Shown here: piece by piece, positions 11,497 to 23,318 of the stretch
Layout: the number at the start of each line of letters is the position of its first letter
How positions within the stretch are numbered: position 1 is the stretch's first letter
DNA from: Hemerocallis citrina
Taxonomy: Eukaryota; Streptophyta; Magnoliopsida; Asparagales; Asphodelaceae
Reading direction: 5' to 3'
Assembly: GCA_017893485.1 (NCBI GenBank)
Contig: CM030368.1
Location: forward strand, 171,867,004-171,931,003
Length of the DNA stretch: 64,000 nucleotides
Position numbers and translations under genes: made by a program
The notes under the pieces: generated by a model
Told to the model about the DNA's origin: nothing
Database searches by the model: none
The model's input: only the letters and a program-made list of their open reading frames with translations

Positions 11497-14400
11497 AGCT
11501 TGTATGTATTTTTTGTCATACAAGTTAAATACCGTACGTAGTCTTGCATGATGTTTAGTACTCTCATGATGACCATATTTGTTAGTTGATCCGTTCATTC
11601 ATCTCTTGATCATGAGTAATTCATAGCAGTTTTCACCGTTGCATGAAAACAATTAGGTTAAATGGACATCTTGATGTATATGCTTGTTGTGACATATCGT
11701 ATGTTGTAGATTATTGCTTCGTGGATGTATGTATGATGTGCTATCTTATTATAGAGTGTTTATTCACATGCCTGGTTTGAGTTGCCTATATACCATGCTT
11801 TGTATGCCATCTTAGATTGGACCGTTTGTAATTAAACTAGTTGATAAAATGCATAAAAGAACTTTTGTTTCACTACTGCTCTATTTTTGTACAATAATTT
11901 TGACCCTGTTAACATCAGTAAAATAAATAAATTTGTGAACATTATTTGTAGGTTTTGTTTTCTAGTTTTTAGAACTTTTGACGGATCTGAATTCCGATTT
12001 TCGATGCATGAGTTATTGCTATTTTACTGCAGTCATATCGTATATTCCAGATTCTGAACTATATGATTTCTGTATGAAATATTATTTTAAAACTGATATT
12101 AAAAGTAGAAATTGAACTCTATATTTTTCTGAGTAGGTTTAGACATGACTGGGATAATTTTTGTGGAATTAATTAACGACTTTTGTATCTCATTTCATGC
12201 TTATGAAACCAATCGATATATCTCCAAACTGCAAGCTGTTCAGTAAAGAATTATATTTTCAACCTGATTCTATTCGTTTTTTATGAAAACCTTGTGAATA
12301 TAAACTGTAGAATGATTTGTCTAGTTTTCTAAATTTTTGACAAATCTTGATTTCGAATTGTAGTTTGTGAATTATCTCTGTTTTGGTACTGCTGTGTCTG
12401 AACTTTCAGAATTGAGATTTTGTTGCATTACTCTGTTTTCCCAATTTTATTGACTATACTATTTGCAATATAATTTCATGATATTTTATATATTGAGACT
12501 AGATATACTAGGGAATCTTCCATATTTTTGTCAGAATTAATTATGATGTTTTCAAATCCTTTTTATGTTTATAAACAAGATTTTGCATTTTCTGGCTGAA
12601 CATAACTTCTGTATTCAACGCTGTTTTCAACACTGTTTCTGTGGCCGATGTATGACTTGTATATATGCGCTGGATTCGGCAAAGAGTCTAGTTTCTGGAT
12701 TTTTTGACGGATCTAGATTTGCAGTTCTGCAGCAACAGAAATCTCAAATTTGGTACAGTAGTGTCTTGCTGTCCAGAACTGAAAGGTTCGTTGTTTTGAT
12801 TGTTATAGGTTGTTTTTGTCACCCGTTTTTGTTTCCTATTCATCTTAGACTTTTCCTTGTTCTTACCATGTCTTTTAGCCTATTTGTGTTCGTTCACACC
12901 TGTTTACGGAAGCACTTGATTCCCAAAGAAGGACGCGGGCATACCTTCGGAATCTATCTCTAGAACAATTAAAACTAATCAAGCCGGAGTTTTTAAGGAA
13001 AAGATCTAGTAGTGGACAATATAGAAATGCGTATTCAAAAGGGAACTCGTTTTCCCCACTATTACTGTGGTACCCACTGTTTTTCTCTGGATGCATGAGG
13101 GCATGATCCATGACACCGTTACTATTTATAGTTACTGTTACTATTTGTCTGAATATATGGCCCTATAGGTTCCACTATGAAATCTTAAAACAAAACTGTT
13201 TGATGTAGCAACCATATGGTATAATTTGGGACGTATGAAGTGCTACTTAGATAGTAATAAACATTAGACATAAGAACAACTGTTTTCACTGTCACATCCT
13301 GTTACTGTTACTGTTGACTTCACTGTTACTGTTGACTCTACTGTTACTGTTACTGTTATGCTCTTCACTGTTTATTCACTGTTTCTGGTTATCTGTAGAT
13401 TGTCATCCTTTTTTGCTTTTCTCCATGCTAGTACTTCTTGTTTTGTTTCATTTTCCCTTTCCATTTTCTTGCTTGTATTGCTTGCTGCCCGGAACTTGCA
13501 ACTAACAGGCATTATGTTTTCCTGTCTTCCTTTTTCCTTGTAATTGCTATATGAGCAGGTTTTGCTGATCGCTTACCTACTGCAGTTGGTGATCAAAAAC
13601 TTTGAGCTGCACATTGGAAAATTTACTTAATGTTTTGTTTGAACTATTTTATTCATGTACTGAATTGAGACTTGTATTTGGGCTTGCAGTCCCAGGATAT
13701 TATTTTGTTTCAGATCTCGTATTTGTTTGGGATATTCATTATTGTTGCGAATAAATACTATTGATTTGTAATTGTTTATGCATATTGAGTATATTGTTAT
13801 ATTTACTGTTGTGCTGAGTCAAGTAGATCCGTACCGCTTATGGATGGTGAAAACTATCTGCTGGGCTTAGTCATGTACAGTATTCCGTATTCTTTTGGGA
13901 AGCGGGGCATGACAAGTAGAAAAGATAGTGACAGCCCAGTCATGACAGTCGACCGTAATGACAAGTTCAAGAGAACTGCAGTCGACTGGCAGGCAATCTG
14001 CAGTCGACTGCACAGTCGACTGACAGGCAGTCTGCAACAGCCATTTAAATTTCAGAGATCTCTCAAATTGATATATCTTTATATCCATAAATACCTGATT
14101 GCATATGATAAAAATATATAATAAAATAAGTGTATTTTGGCCAAACCATCTCAGTATATACATCAACGAAATCTTTTCATGAATTCCACAAAATCCCAAT
14201 TTCCAGGTCATAACATTGAATGAAGATTTTAGAGAAAGCTTTTCACATGAACATTTGAACATTAGTAAACGCAGTCATGATCCCTTCTCATGCAGAAATA
14301 TGGACATAAAAATGCATCAAAACCGAGATCTATCATGAAATAGACACGTACTAGTTAAAATATTTCAATTCAACCTCAACTAAACTCAAGTCCTTCCATT

Positions 14401-17100
14401 ACTCATTAGATCCAACTCCAAATCAATGATAAATCCCTTCATCCCCAACCAAAACAGTGAACAATGTAGGGGAAAACAGTAATTAATAATTCATTACTCA
14501 TCCATGTGCATATATGAAACTATCACTTAATTGCAATCTAATTTATACATAATATCATTGCAAATAAGTCAAGCAACTCTCGTACAAGCAAACTTTAGAT
14601 CTTTACCCATTAGATGACAACTCCGACAAGTCTCATGTAACATTCTATATCAATTCATACATGATTATTCAAACATAGCATAAGAAAAGTAATAAACTTT
14701 ATGCATTATTAGTCTCTATCATACTTCAATCATCTATGCATGAAAGTTACTCATCGATTTATATTTCATTCATGAAAGATGTTATTTTGACTACTCATTC
14801 ATTGAGATTCACATTTATGATGGATCTACATCAATTTGATAATCATACAATTTCTAACATGCACCCCTATTTGAACAATTTTCATATTATACAATCATAT
14901 AGAAAAACAAGTGATGAGAAGTATCACCCACCTCAAAGAAGATCAATTTGAAGAACAGTAGTAGTAATAGAAAAAAGCTCATTCCTTCTCCTTGCAAAAA
15001 TCCAAGATCCAAGCCTCCACTCCAAGAAAATAATGAATAAAATAGGGTTTATATTCACAACAGGGGGAAGGGTGGCTGCTATTGCTATATATGCTGGGGG
15101 GGGTTTGTTTTTAGGCTTTCCGCAAGATTTTATAAAATATTCCTTAAGAAAATAACTTTACATATATAGATCCTTCAAAGATCAATTAGTTAAATCAATT
15201 TAAATCAATTAAAGAAAAAATCTTTTCCCCATAACTCCTTAATCTGGCTGGCCCTGTGTGCAGCCCCAAAAATTCAAAATTTGAAATTTACCCCCAAGTG
15301 GCAAATTTTACACAAAAGTCCTTCATTTTGAAATATTTGCAAACATGTCATAATTTATTCATAAAAGTTAAGAAAATTTAGAATTATAATCTACTAATAA
15401 ATATTAGATTTTCCAAATAAATTTCCTAACTTTTTATTTTCCAAGAAAAATATTTGCATGTGTTTTGAACGTGCAAAAAGGTAAATTTCAGAAAAATGCT
15501 CAATAAATCACAAAAAGTCATCACAAATTATTTATAAATTCCAAAAATATATTTAAAATTTCTAGGATGTTACATTCACAATCCGATTTATAGATTATAA
15601 GTTATTGACGTTTTAGTACTTTGACTCCTGAATTTCTAGAACAGAGTCTGTGCACGAAACATCGAAAACAGTAAAGAATGAATTTTAACACAAACTACTG
15701 TCCCTAGAATGTATCGTGTGAATATGATTTTGAACCGGAAGGGAGTCTACTTTCTAGAATCTCTGACGGAATCAGATTTGCTTTTCTGTAGCAATGGGGA
15801 AGTGAATTTGAACGCAGATAGGTGCTGCTGTCTAGAAATCCATCTCTACGTTTTTGCATATAAACCCGTTATTTTTCATATTTAATGAACTGAACTATAA
15901 ATATTGTTCATAATTTGTACCGATATAATAGGTTGATAGATTTTCTTTATGTCATGCATTTGCATCTACTACTTGCTACTTTCTTGATTACCATCATGAC
16001 TCTAAATCATGTACTGCACCATCTCTTGATACCTTCCTGATAACTATCTTGATAATACTATCCATTCTACTGATTATACCTACTGAATATTCATGATTAA
16101 TTATTATAAAAGAATAATAAGCCGGGGTTATAAGGGTACGACTTAGGGAGTATACTCGGAAGGGGGCCCATGTTTCCCGAAATAGTGATTCTTGATTCTT
16201 GATTCTTAATTACATGATTCTTGATTACATGTCTTGTTTACTGATACTGTCACTGGAAGACCCGAGTACATAATTCTATAGAATTCACCACTTAAGTCCA
16301 AACGTCACATGATTGATATGTACCGAACTTGTGGTATGAGACATAGGATTGCGTGCATTAGATACGTTAATCAAATCGGTAGTCTTTAGACCAACACCTA
16401 GCATGATTTGTGATTACATGATTCTTGATTCTTGATTACACGATTCATGATCCTTGATTACACGATTCTTGATTAACTGAGCTTGGGTTACCGATTGATT
16501 ATACTTTGAGGTCTTGAATACACTTATTTACATTTGTTACTTACATGATCATATTGTTTCAGTTCCTTGCCTCCTTCCATATTGTGAGGAACTATTTTTC
16601 AGTAATTGCACTGTTACTTCTTGTTCCTTCCATTTTATATCTTGTTATCTTAACTTTTTACTATTTGTTTCTACTTACTGTTCGAAGCTTGGTCTAACGG
16701 ACATTTTCCCCCCAACCCCAGATGTTGATTATGCAGGTACCGATGGACTTGACAAATAGACTTTCTAGATGATCGTGAAGAATTGCCGCATTATTACTAC
16801 TTCCTATTGTTTACTTTCAATCGCCATCTTATCTAGTTGTCTTAACGAACTGTTTATCGTATTGTTTTAATTCCAGTACATTGTACTCCCGGGCATCTTG
16901 ACCTAATGTTTATGTATTTCCCAGATGATGGTTATTTCTATTTCCAGTCTATGTGATCAATATATTTATCTGCGTGGATGTGTTATAAATATATTGTTGA
17001 GCTTATAACTGTACAGTTTATGGATGATGTCGTATCATTCGCTGGGCCTTAGTTGCGTACCTGTATTTTCATATATTGGGAAGCGGGACGTGACACTCCG

Positions 17101-17735
17101 CCAACAACTCGTTAACTCCAAACAATGAGTTTCACACCCTTCTTACCGCATTAAAAACTCATTGAATCCAAACAGTGAGTTCAATGTCTTGCTCGTAACT
17201 CAGGCTCCGCCAACAACTCGTTGACTCCAAACAACGAGTTCAAGCTCTGCTCATCGCACGAGCTCCATCAATAACTCGTAGATTTCAAACAACGAGTTCC
17301 ACACCTTGCTCATCGCATGAATCCATCAAGAACTCGTTGACTCCAAACAACGAGTTCAATGTCTTGCTCTTCACTCAGGCTCAATCAACAACGCGTTGAC
17401 TCCATATGATGAGTGCAACGCCTTACTCTTCGCTTGAGTTTCGTTAACAACTCATAAACTCCAAACAATGAGTTTAACGCACTGCTCACCACACGAGCTC
17501 CATGAACAACTCGTTGACTCCAAACAATGAGTTCCACACCCTGCTCACCGCATGAGATCCATCAACAACTTGTTGACTCCAGACAGCGAGTTCAATGCAT
17601 TGCTCTTCGCTAAGGCCTCATCAACAACTCACTGACTCCAAATAACGAGTTTAATGCCCTGCTCTTCACTCGAGTCTTTCCAACAACCCCTTAACTTCAT
17701 GCAATAGGCTCGGCATCCCACACCGGTCTAGAATT
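17101..17735 (+). repeat. Tat-e tandem array I, 60-bp units
   Basis: About ten units of about 60 bp continue the array interrupted at 2982. Each unit has an inverted repeat, AACTCGTTG and CAACGAGTT around an 8-base ACTCCAAA loop. A variable arm containing GCTCTTCGCTCAGG-like or CACGAGCTCC-like sequence follows. Some units change both arms together, for example AACTCATTG with CAGTGAGTT near 17155. Confidence 0.8.
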
Positions 17736-17739
17736 TTCT

Positions 17740-18570
17740 CCACAAAACTTGTTGGGCACAAATAGCAAGTTCAACGTCCAACTCCGTCTTTGAGTTATCG
17801 CTACAAACTTGTTGGGATCAAACAGCAAGCTCTACATCAACTCCATCTCGGAGTTATCTCTCCAAACATGCTGGGCTCAAACAGTAAGATCTATGTCCAA
17901 CTCTGTCTGGGAATTGCCTTTCCAAGAACTTGCTGGGCACAAATAGCAAGTTCAAACATTCTATTTCGTCCAAGTGTTGCCTCTACAAACTTGCTGGGCG
18001 AAAATAGCAAGTTCAAACTACCGACTCCGTTACGGAATTCACTATTAACTTGCTGGGCGCAAACAACAAGCTCTTTGTTCAACTCTGTCAAAGAGTAACC
18101 TCTGCAAACCTGCTGGGTGCAAACGACAGATTTAATATCAGCCCCGTCTGAGAGTTGCCACTCCACACACTTGTTGGGAACAAACAACGAGTGCAAATGT
18201 CCATCTCCGCCACATAGTTCTCTATTAACTTACTGTGATCAAACAGTAAGTTCCAGCTCCACCACGAGGATGTTCCTACAAAACTTGCTTGGTGCAAATA
18301 GCAAGTTTAACGATCAAAACGGTGAGCTGTACGACCTACTCCATCTCACGATTGTCACTATAAACTTGCTGGGTGCAAACGGTGGGTTCAACGTTCAACT
18401 CCAACTAGAGTTTCCTCTACAAACTTTTTGGAAACAAATAACATGTTTAATGCTCAACTCCATTACAAGAGTTCTCTATAAACTTGCTGGGATCAAATAG
18501 CAAGCTCCATGTTCATACTCCATCTCAGAGTTGTCTCTCCAAACCTACTGGGATCAAACAGGAAGACCAG
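17740..18570 (+). repeat. Tat-e tandem array II, 60-bp units with a different stem
   Basis: About thirteen units of about 60 bp are built on AACTTGCTG, GGCACAAAT and AGCAAGTT, joined by CAACTCCGTCTCAGAGTTG-type spacers. It directly follows array I at the same period but has different sequence, so one probably replaced the other by divergence and amplification. Stem variants with paired changes occur at 18227-18252 and 18168-18193. Confidence 0.8.
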
Positions 18571-19189
18571 TGTCTGACTGCCTTCCGAAATTTATTCCTG
18601 AAACAGATCTTAAGTCAGCTACAAAATTTTTGTCCGACGATGAAATGCTTGATCGACAAAACAAGCAAACAACGCAACGACTGGTCAAAAAAAGAGCAAT
18701 TTGACAAGGTAGACTACCTAACAAACACTTGGCGGGCAAGAACTTGATAAATCTCAGGACCAAGCTCGACAAAACGAGCTGACAAGTACAAGAATCAATA
18801 ACTCATCAAAAAGATTTAGTTGGTATATAGGCCAAGGTTTGCAAAATATACTTCGTGTATATACATATACAAATGTATATAACTACACATTTGTGTATAC
18901 ACATATGTATTTGTATCTAATTACACACATCACAATAAGAGAGTTATAGGGTTTCGGGTCGGATCCAAATGAAACCCGTAACCCACAAGACTTCTTCAAC
19001 CCATCTTCTTCAAAAAAACTCCCACAGCCATGTTCAAAAACCCAACTCCAAGACTTTGCTGTCGAGCTACAGCACCCCCTCGCCGATCTCATTCTCCAAA
19101 GCTTCGACCTCAATGATTCTCCGAGCTCTACCACCTCGAAAGTCAAAGAGAGTGGTAGATCAAAAAAAGGTGGCAACTCGAAGAGAATG
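18571..19189 (+). other. Tat-e 3' region between arrays, no gene seen
   Basis: This stretch is unique-looking, with an AT-rich TATACATATAC-like piece at about 18855-18930. The nested ORFs on both strands have no recognisable domain. The larger reverse ORF (18883-19761) owes its length to the low-complexity array that follows. Confidence 0.5.
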
Positions 19190-19945
19190 AGTAGCTGGAC
19201 TGAAATTCGAGCTCGATGAGAATGAGTAGCTCGACCAAAATTCGAGCTCGATGAGAGAGCGGAGCTCGATGAGAGAGCGGAGCTCGACCAAACTTCTGGG
19301 TTGACAAAGGTGGTGGTAACTCGACAAAACTTTCGATCGACAAGGACCTTGACCGAATCTAGCACCTGGACCAAAGAGATGAGCTCGTCGAAACTCCAAC
19401 TCAACGAAAGCGTAGCTCGACCAAAGAGATGAGCTCGACCACCTGCACCTCCACAAAGCTCTAGCTCGATGAAGGCGATGAACGAGTTCGACCAAACTTC
19501 GAGATCGACCAAGGTAAGGGCAGCTCGACAAAACTTTAGCTCGACGAGAGCGGAGGTCGACCAAGCCTCAAGGTCGACCAAGGCAATGTCAGCTTGCCTA
19601 AACAGTAGCTCGACCAATGCTCGAGATCGATGAGAGGAGCTCGACAAAACTTCTAGTTCACTTGAACTTCGAGGAACAAGCTCGACCAAAGTGGCTACTC
19701 GACAGCAAAGCAAGGTCGACGAGGCGAGGAACGAGATCGACCAAAGTAGCTCAACGACCATGGGAGCTCAACCAAAGAAACTCGACGACGAGCTCAACAA
19801 TGGGAGCTCGACCGCCGTAGTTTGATCAAGGGGAGCTCGACTGAAGCGAGCTCAACCCAAAGCAGCTTTACCAACCCTAGATCGACCAAAAAGAGAGCTA
19901 AAAAACTCAAGGAAAAGAGGGGAGCTCGACAAACTTGTGGGGTTG
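19190..19945. repeat. Low-complexity GAGCTCGACC array of Tat-e
   Basis: The words GAGCTCGA, GCTCGACCAAA and GAGCTCGACAAAACT recur irregularly every 10-30 bp. The array leaves long reading frames open on both strands, up to 292 codons on the minus strand. They translate to repetitive LVELRS/SSSF-type peptide and are judged artefacts of the repeat. Confidence 0.7.
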
Positions 19946-20687
19946 AGCTGGGGGGACTCCAGTTGCAGCCGCTAGCCGTCTAATCTCAACAAGAATCGTG
20001 TGCTCGTGCGATGGAAGCACGAGATTGATCCACGTCATCCACTTTCTTCCCCAAAGCTCCACTCATTTCTCTGCTGCCTGTTCTCACTCAATGAGCGAGA
20101 CCATCGTCGATAAGCAATTCAGATCATGCCACGTCCCGCTCTCCACTGATTTCTCTTCACAGCTGCCTAAACGCATCAACGGGCGAACCGGAGGTTGATC
20201 AACGATGCAGATCATGTCAAAACGTGCACCAAGAATTGATAATTTATTAAAAAATTCCACAACCATTGAAACTCGTCAGCGCGTGAGTCATCCCCTGATC
20301 AACGACTTCGATCGCATCAACAGGCGTGCCGAGGTTTCATAATTCATAAAACAATCCCATAAATTCATTTTAAATTCAAAAAAATCATTAAAAAATCAAA
20401 AAATAATTATTTAAATTCGGAAAATTTATTAAATTTCTGAAAAATAATTTAGAATTGGGTTTATTAATTATATAATTCAAAAAAGTGATTTTAAAATTGG
20501 AAAAATTATTGAAAATTTTGGAAATATACGAAAAAATATGGAAAGTTCTATAAAAATCTAGGAAGATATTCGCAGCCTTCAGAAGCCACTGATCCGTTCC
20601 AGGTATCTCCAAGCACCCTGACAGCTAAGATTGTATTTCACAATCCAAAAGTAAGGCGTACTACTTCCCGCAAGCCAAGCAAATTGT
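19946..20687 (+). other. Tat-e segment before the polypurine tract
   Basis: It has GATCATGTC and GATCAACG words, then a very A/T-rich tract (20340-20560). The same combination occurs in Tat-d at about 41160-41560, close to its LTR, so it looks like a conserved Tat 3' module. No gene is seen. Confidence 0.55.
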
Positions 20688-20705
20688 TTTTTGGGAGTGG
20701 GGGGC
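20688..20705 (+). promoter_or_regulatory. Polypurine tract of Tat-e
   Basis: TTGGGAGTGGGGGGC lies three bases before the LTR start TGATAATGG. It is the plus-strand DNA primer site. The same GGGAGTGGGGGGC stands before the Tat-d LTR (minus strand, 41003-41020). Confidence 0.8.
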
Positions 20706-20708
20706 ATA

Positions 20709-21346
20709 TGATAATGGTAAAAATCGCAGCAAATTAGGGTTGTACGATTTCTACACAGATCTCAAAGGTTCTTCAGACAGATTAAGCATAACGGGGCTCT
20801 TTAACAGGTTCGGACCTTTTTCAGCCACCTCTACAAGACATGCGCCTCTTTCAAGCACATAAAAAGTGACATATTAGGTCCACTAAGAGAGACCCAGCCC
20901 ATAAAGGTTGTTAGTCAAATCTCTTATCCCCAAATAAGAGAGCCTATCTCTTGAGGGAGAGATTCAAATAGGAGATAATGAATTCATATCGATCCAATGG
21001 ATTCATATTGATCTCTTGATATATTTCTCAGGCCTATAAGTACCCTCCCCCTCTACAGTCAGAAGGTAATCAGCAATTTCTCTCTCAAACTCTCTTTTTG
21101 TCTTTTTGGTTCTGACTTGATCGTCGGAGGGTCTATCTCCGGGGCCAACATCTGGTGTTCAGGTTTTTTGCAGGTCCATCGGCCGCATCAGAAACCGTCA
21201 GATCCAGATCACGGTATTCAATCAACGATCCAGATTCAATCTCAGAAGCGCATTTCACGGTAAAGATCAAAGGTAAGATTTTTAGTAGTTTCCATCAAAT
21301 ATTAACTCAATATCTGTTTGCTCCCACACTAAAATAAGCAGCAACA
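20709..21346 (+). mobile_element. 3' LTR of forward Tat-e element
   Basis: It starts TGATAATGGTAAAAATCG directly after the polypurine tract and ends AAGCAGCAACA, giving 638 bp. Reverse Tat LTRs begin with the complementary TGTTGCTGCT (38231) and TGTTGCAGCTG (40394). A TATA box (CTATAAG) lies at 21034-21040. It is followed by the CGTCGGAGGGTCTATCTCCG block typical of Tat LTRs in this window. No primer site follows, so it is the 3' LTR. The expected TSD is GGAAT; its partner would be left of the window or lost. Confidence 0.82.
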
Positions 21347-21402
21347 GGAATGAATAACTGAATAAATGGTTATGCAATCTATTGTAATTGGCTTATACAT
21401 AC

Positions 21403-21969
21403 CTAGTAGACTTATTACAATATCCAAGCGCATGGACATGCAAGCGTAAAGAGTGTTTGGCAGGTGTTCCGTCGCTATAAAGACAATCTATGAGTTTGCC
21501 TCCAAATTCAAGTGGATAGCGAAACCAAATGAAAGGGGCATGCCTCTGGCGGTTATCATCTCTAATCTCACTGTAAACCACAAAAACAGTCTTGAGAAAT
21601 AATCCGCACAGGAAATATACCAGAATTGCTATCAAATGTCTCTACTATGCACTTCTCAGGAAAAAAAAAAATCTCTACAATGCGAGGAAAGTGAAATTTA
21701 CAGGTTATTGTTAATAATTAAAGCATTTTTTTGCAAAGTTGTAACAGAGCATACGCGTATGTATGAAGTGCAAATAGAATAAATTAACTTTCTAGATATT
21801 TCATATTTTAGCATGATCAGATTACTTTCTAAAGACATGATGGCTACTCACCCAGAGGTCTCTTTCTTACAGTTCGTCTGATTTGGCCTTTTCTGAGACA
21901 GAAAATCCTTCTGAAAACCAGGTAAATGGGAATCTGCTGTCCAGGCACACGGAAAGATTTCATGTAACC
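21403..21969 (-). pseudogene. Two-exon remnant of an unidentified gene between Tat elements
   Basis: Minus-strand exon 21969-21852 ends CTCTGG/GTGAGT. After a 281-bp intron the next exon (21570-21403) starts after TTTACAG and ends ACTAG/GTATGT. The phases fit: two bases from the first exon and one from the second form a Gly codon. Both exons are open in the joined frame. The first encodes a peptide beginning LHEIFPCAWTADSHLPGF and ending KKETSG. The second includes HAPFIWFRYPLEFGGKL and SLRLHVHALGY. The first exon is cut by the Tat-b LTR at 21970. The second intron runs into the Tat-e LTR at 21346. I do not recognise the protein. It may be a real gene destroyed by Tat insertions, or a captured fragment. 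The splice signals and phase agreement are what I see; function is unknown. Confidence 0.6.
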
Positions 21970-22271
21970 TGTTTCTGTAGAGGAGCAAACAGATAATTAT
22001 AAATATTTTTACAACTAATAAAAAAAAGCAGATCTTTTTGACTTTCATCAGTATTGACTGTGTACAGCAAACGTTGATTCCTGAATCTGACTTATTTGCA
22101 CCGTTGGATCTGATCAGGACGACAACAATTGCTCTAATTGACCTGCGAAAAGTCTGAAACACCGGGGTCGACCTCGACAACAGACCCTCCGACACTCAAG
22201 TAAGAACTTAAGAAGAATATGAGAGTTTTTTTGTAAAAAAATCTTGATTACCTTGTTCTTGTAGAGGTATG

Positions 22272-23253
22272 TATTGACCCTAAGTTTGGTTTGCACAAAA
22301 TGTATCATTTACAACTAATATTTTTAGTTGAGATTTACAGGATTTACAGGAAAAGGAAAAATCAAAATAAAGATCTAAAATGATTTGCAATCAAGCAAAA
22401 GAGACATGTATCAAAGAAGATTACAATTACCAAAGAAAAAAGCATGTGCCTTAATCCCCAAAGAAGAAACCAAAATAGTTTGTTTATTTCTGTTTTTGTG
22501 GGGATATATTATGTAAAGTATCTTTGATTGACTTATTAGTATATAAAAAAATATAAAGTGGATTCGCCAAATAAAATTAGATTCTGCAAGACAGCGGTCG
22601 ACCATATAATACATTGGTCGACCGTGACAACAGTCGACTGCCCATCCAATTCAAAAAGTGAGTCAGTCGACCGGTCACCCTTCGACTTTTTATTTGAGGA
22701 GTGAACAGTCGACTGCTCGATAAAGCGGTCGACCGACTACGTGCGGTTTTGAATATTTTGGGAATATCTTTTTATTTTTTGGAAAGATGCATTCCCTCGT
22801 TTTATAAATAGCGGCAAATTTACTGAGTATTCTTTATCTTTTGCAATTATAATTCTTCTGAACTAATCATTTAATTAACGATCCGAGTGAGAGAGCTTTT
22901 ATTGTTTTCTTCAGTCAAGATCATTATAGATCTTGAGAGTTTTTCTTTTCTTCTACTTTGGGAGGTTTGCGGGACTTGTTTATAGAAGACCTGCGCGTGT
23001 AATAGGACTCTCGGCCTGAATTTCGAGAATCACTATACAAGGGTTTAAAGTATAGTGGAATTCTTGTGGCGGAGAATTGCTACAAGTAGGTGGTGTGGAC
23101 GTAGACCTGAGGGTCGAACCACGTTATATCACCGTGTCTTCTTTGTTTCTATGTTTGCTTTCTCTAACTCTATCTCTTTACTTTACGCATTTTATTTAAG
23201 ATTTAATTTCCGCACAATCACCCTATTCACCCCCCCCCCAAGGGTGATTTACA
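22272..23253 (+). repeat. 5' LTR of the copia element
   Basis: It begins TATTGACCCTAAGTTTGG (the 3' copy has TGTTGACCC, so the second base mutated) and ends GGGTGATTTACA. A TATA box is at 22803-22810. Six GTCGAC palindromes lie between 22597 and 22733. Confidence 0.9.
22597..22733. promoter_or_regulatory. Cluster of six GTCGAC palindromes in the copia LTR
   Basis: CGGTCGACC or CAGTCGACTG occurs at 22597, 22617, 22633, 22666, 22708 and 22728, just upstream of the TATA box. The 3' LTR keeps a decayed version at 27813-27960. Its position fits U3 enhancer repeats. The function is inferred only. Confidence 0.5.
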
Positions 23254-23255
23254 GC

Positions 23256-23266
23256 GGTATCAGAGC
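23256..23266 (+). promoter_or_regulatory. Primer-binding site, initiator tRNA-Met
   Basis: GGTATCAGAGC lies two bases after the LTR end. It is complementary to the 3' end of plant initiator tRNA-Met. Confidence 0.85.
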
Positions 23267-23318
23267 GATGTGCTCACTAAAAACTTAAAAGCTTGAGCAA
23301 AAAGTCCTCCTCAAAAAC

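Larger units (their letters stand above)
10663..13914 (+). mobile_element. Solo LTR A3 (family A), forward, inside LTR E
   Basis: It starts TGTAACCCC, ends GGGAAGCGGGGCATGACA and is 3252 bp long. It has the perfect duplication AGTAG (10658-10662 and 13915-13919). It is uninterrupted, so it is a useful reference for the family layout. A TATA box lies at 10953-10959. A GC-rich pyrimidine leader spans about 11030-11480. It is closed by the donor-like motif TTTCAG/GCAAGT at 11485-11496. A T-rich remainder follows. Overlapping ORFs at 11147-11598 sit in the GC-rich leader on both strands and are compositional. Confidence 0.9.
8845..15574 (-). mobile_element. Solo LTR of family E, reverse, inside A1
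   Basis: On the plus strand it begins TGTAGCGCCCCGAATTTCC and ends AGGATGTTACA. It has the perfect duplication TTCAC at 8840-8844 and 15575-15579. Without nested A3 it is about 3.47 kb. No internal region is present. Its terminal CGGGGCG block resembles that of family A, but the rest looks unrelated by eye. It contains a cluster of GTCGAC palindromes at 10574-10653 and 13948-14020, which is split by A3. It also holds a roughly 105-bp direct repeat, copies near 9560 and 9752. Confidence 0.87.
2983..17095 (+). mobile_element. Solo LTR A1 (family A), forward, interrupted
   Basis: It starts TGTAACTCCC and ends GGGAAGCGGGACGTGACA. It is flanked by the perfect 5-bp duplication CTCCG (2978-2982 and 17096-17100). 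Once the nested LTRs A2 and E are removed it is about 3.05 kb, the size of the other family-A LTRs. There is no internal region, so it is a solo LTR produced by LTR-LTR recombination. A pyrimidine-rich leader lies at about 3180-3930, downstream of TATA-like sequence near 3318. Remaining pieces are 2983-3934, 8260-8844 and 15580-17095. Confidence 0.88.

Noticed and set aside
11147..11598. ORFs of 72-134 codons
   Set aside because: They lie in the GC-rich leader of LTR A3 and have no matching frame in other copies.
18883..19761. 292-codon reverse ORF
   Set aside because: It translates a GAGCTCGACC low-complexity array; the peptide is repetitive and has no domain.
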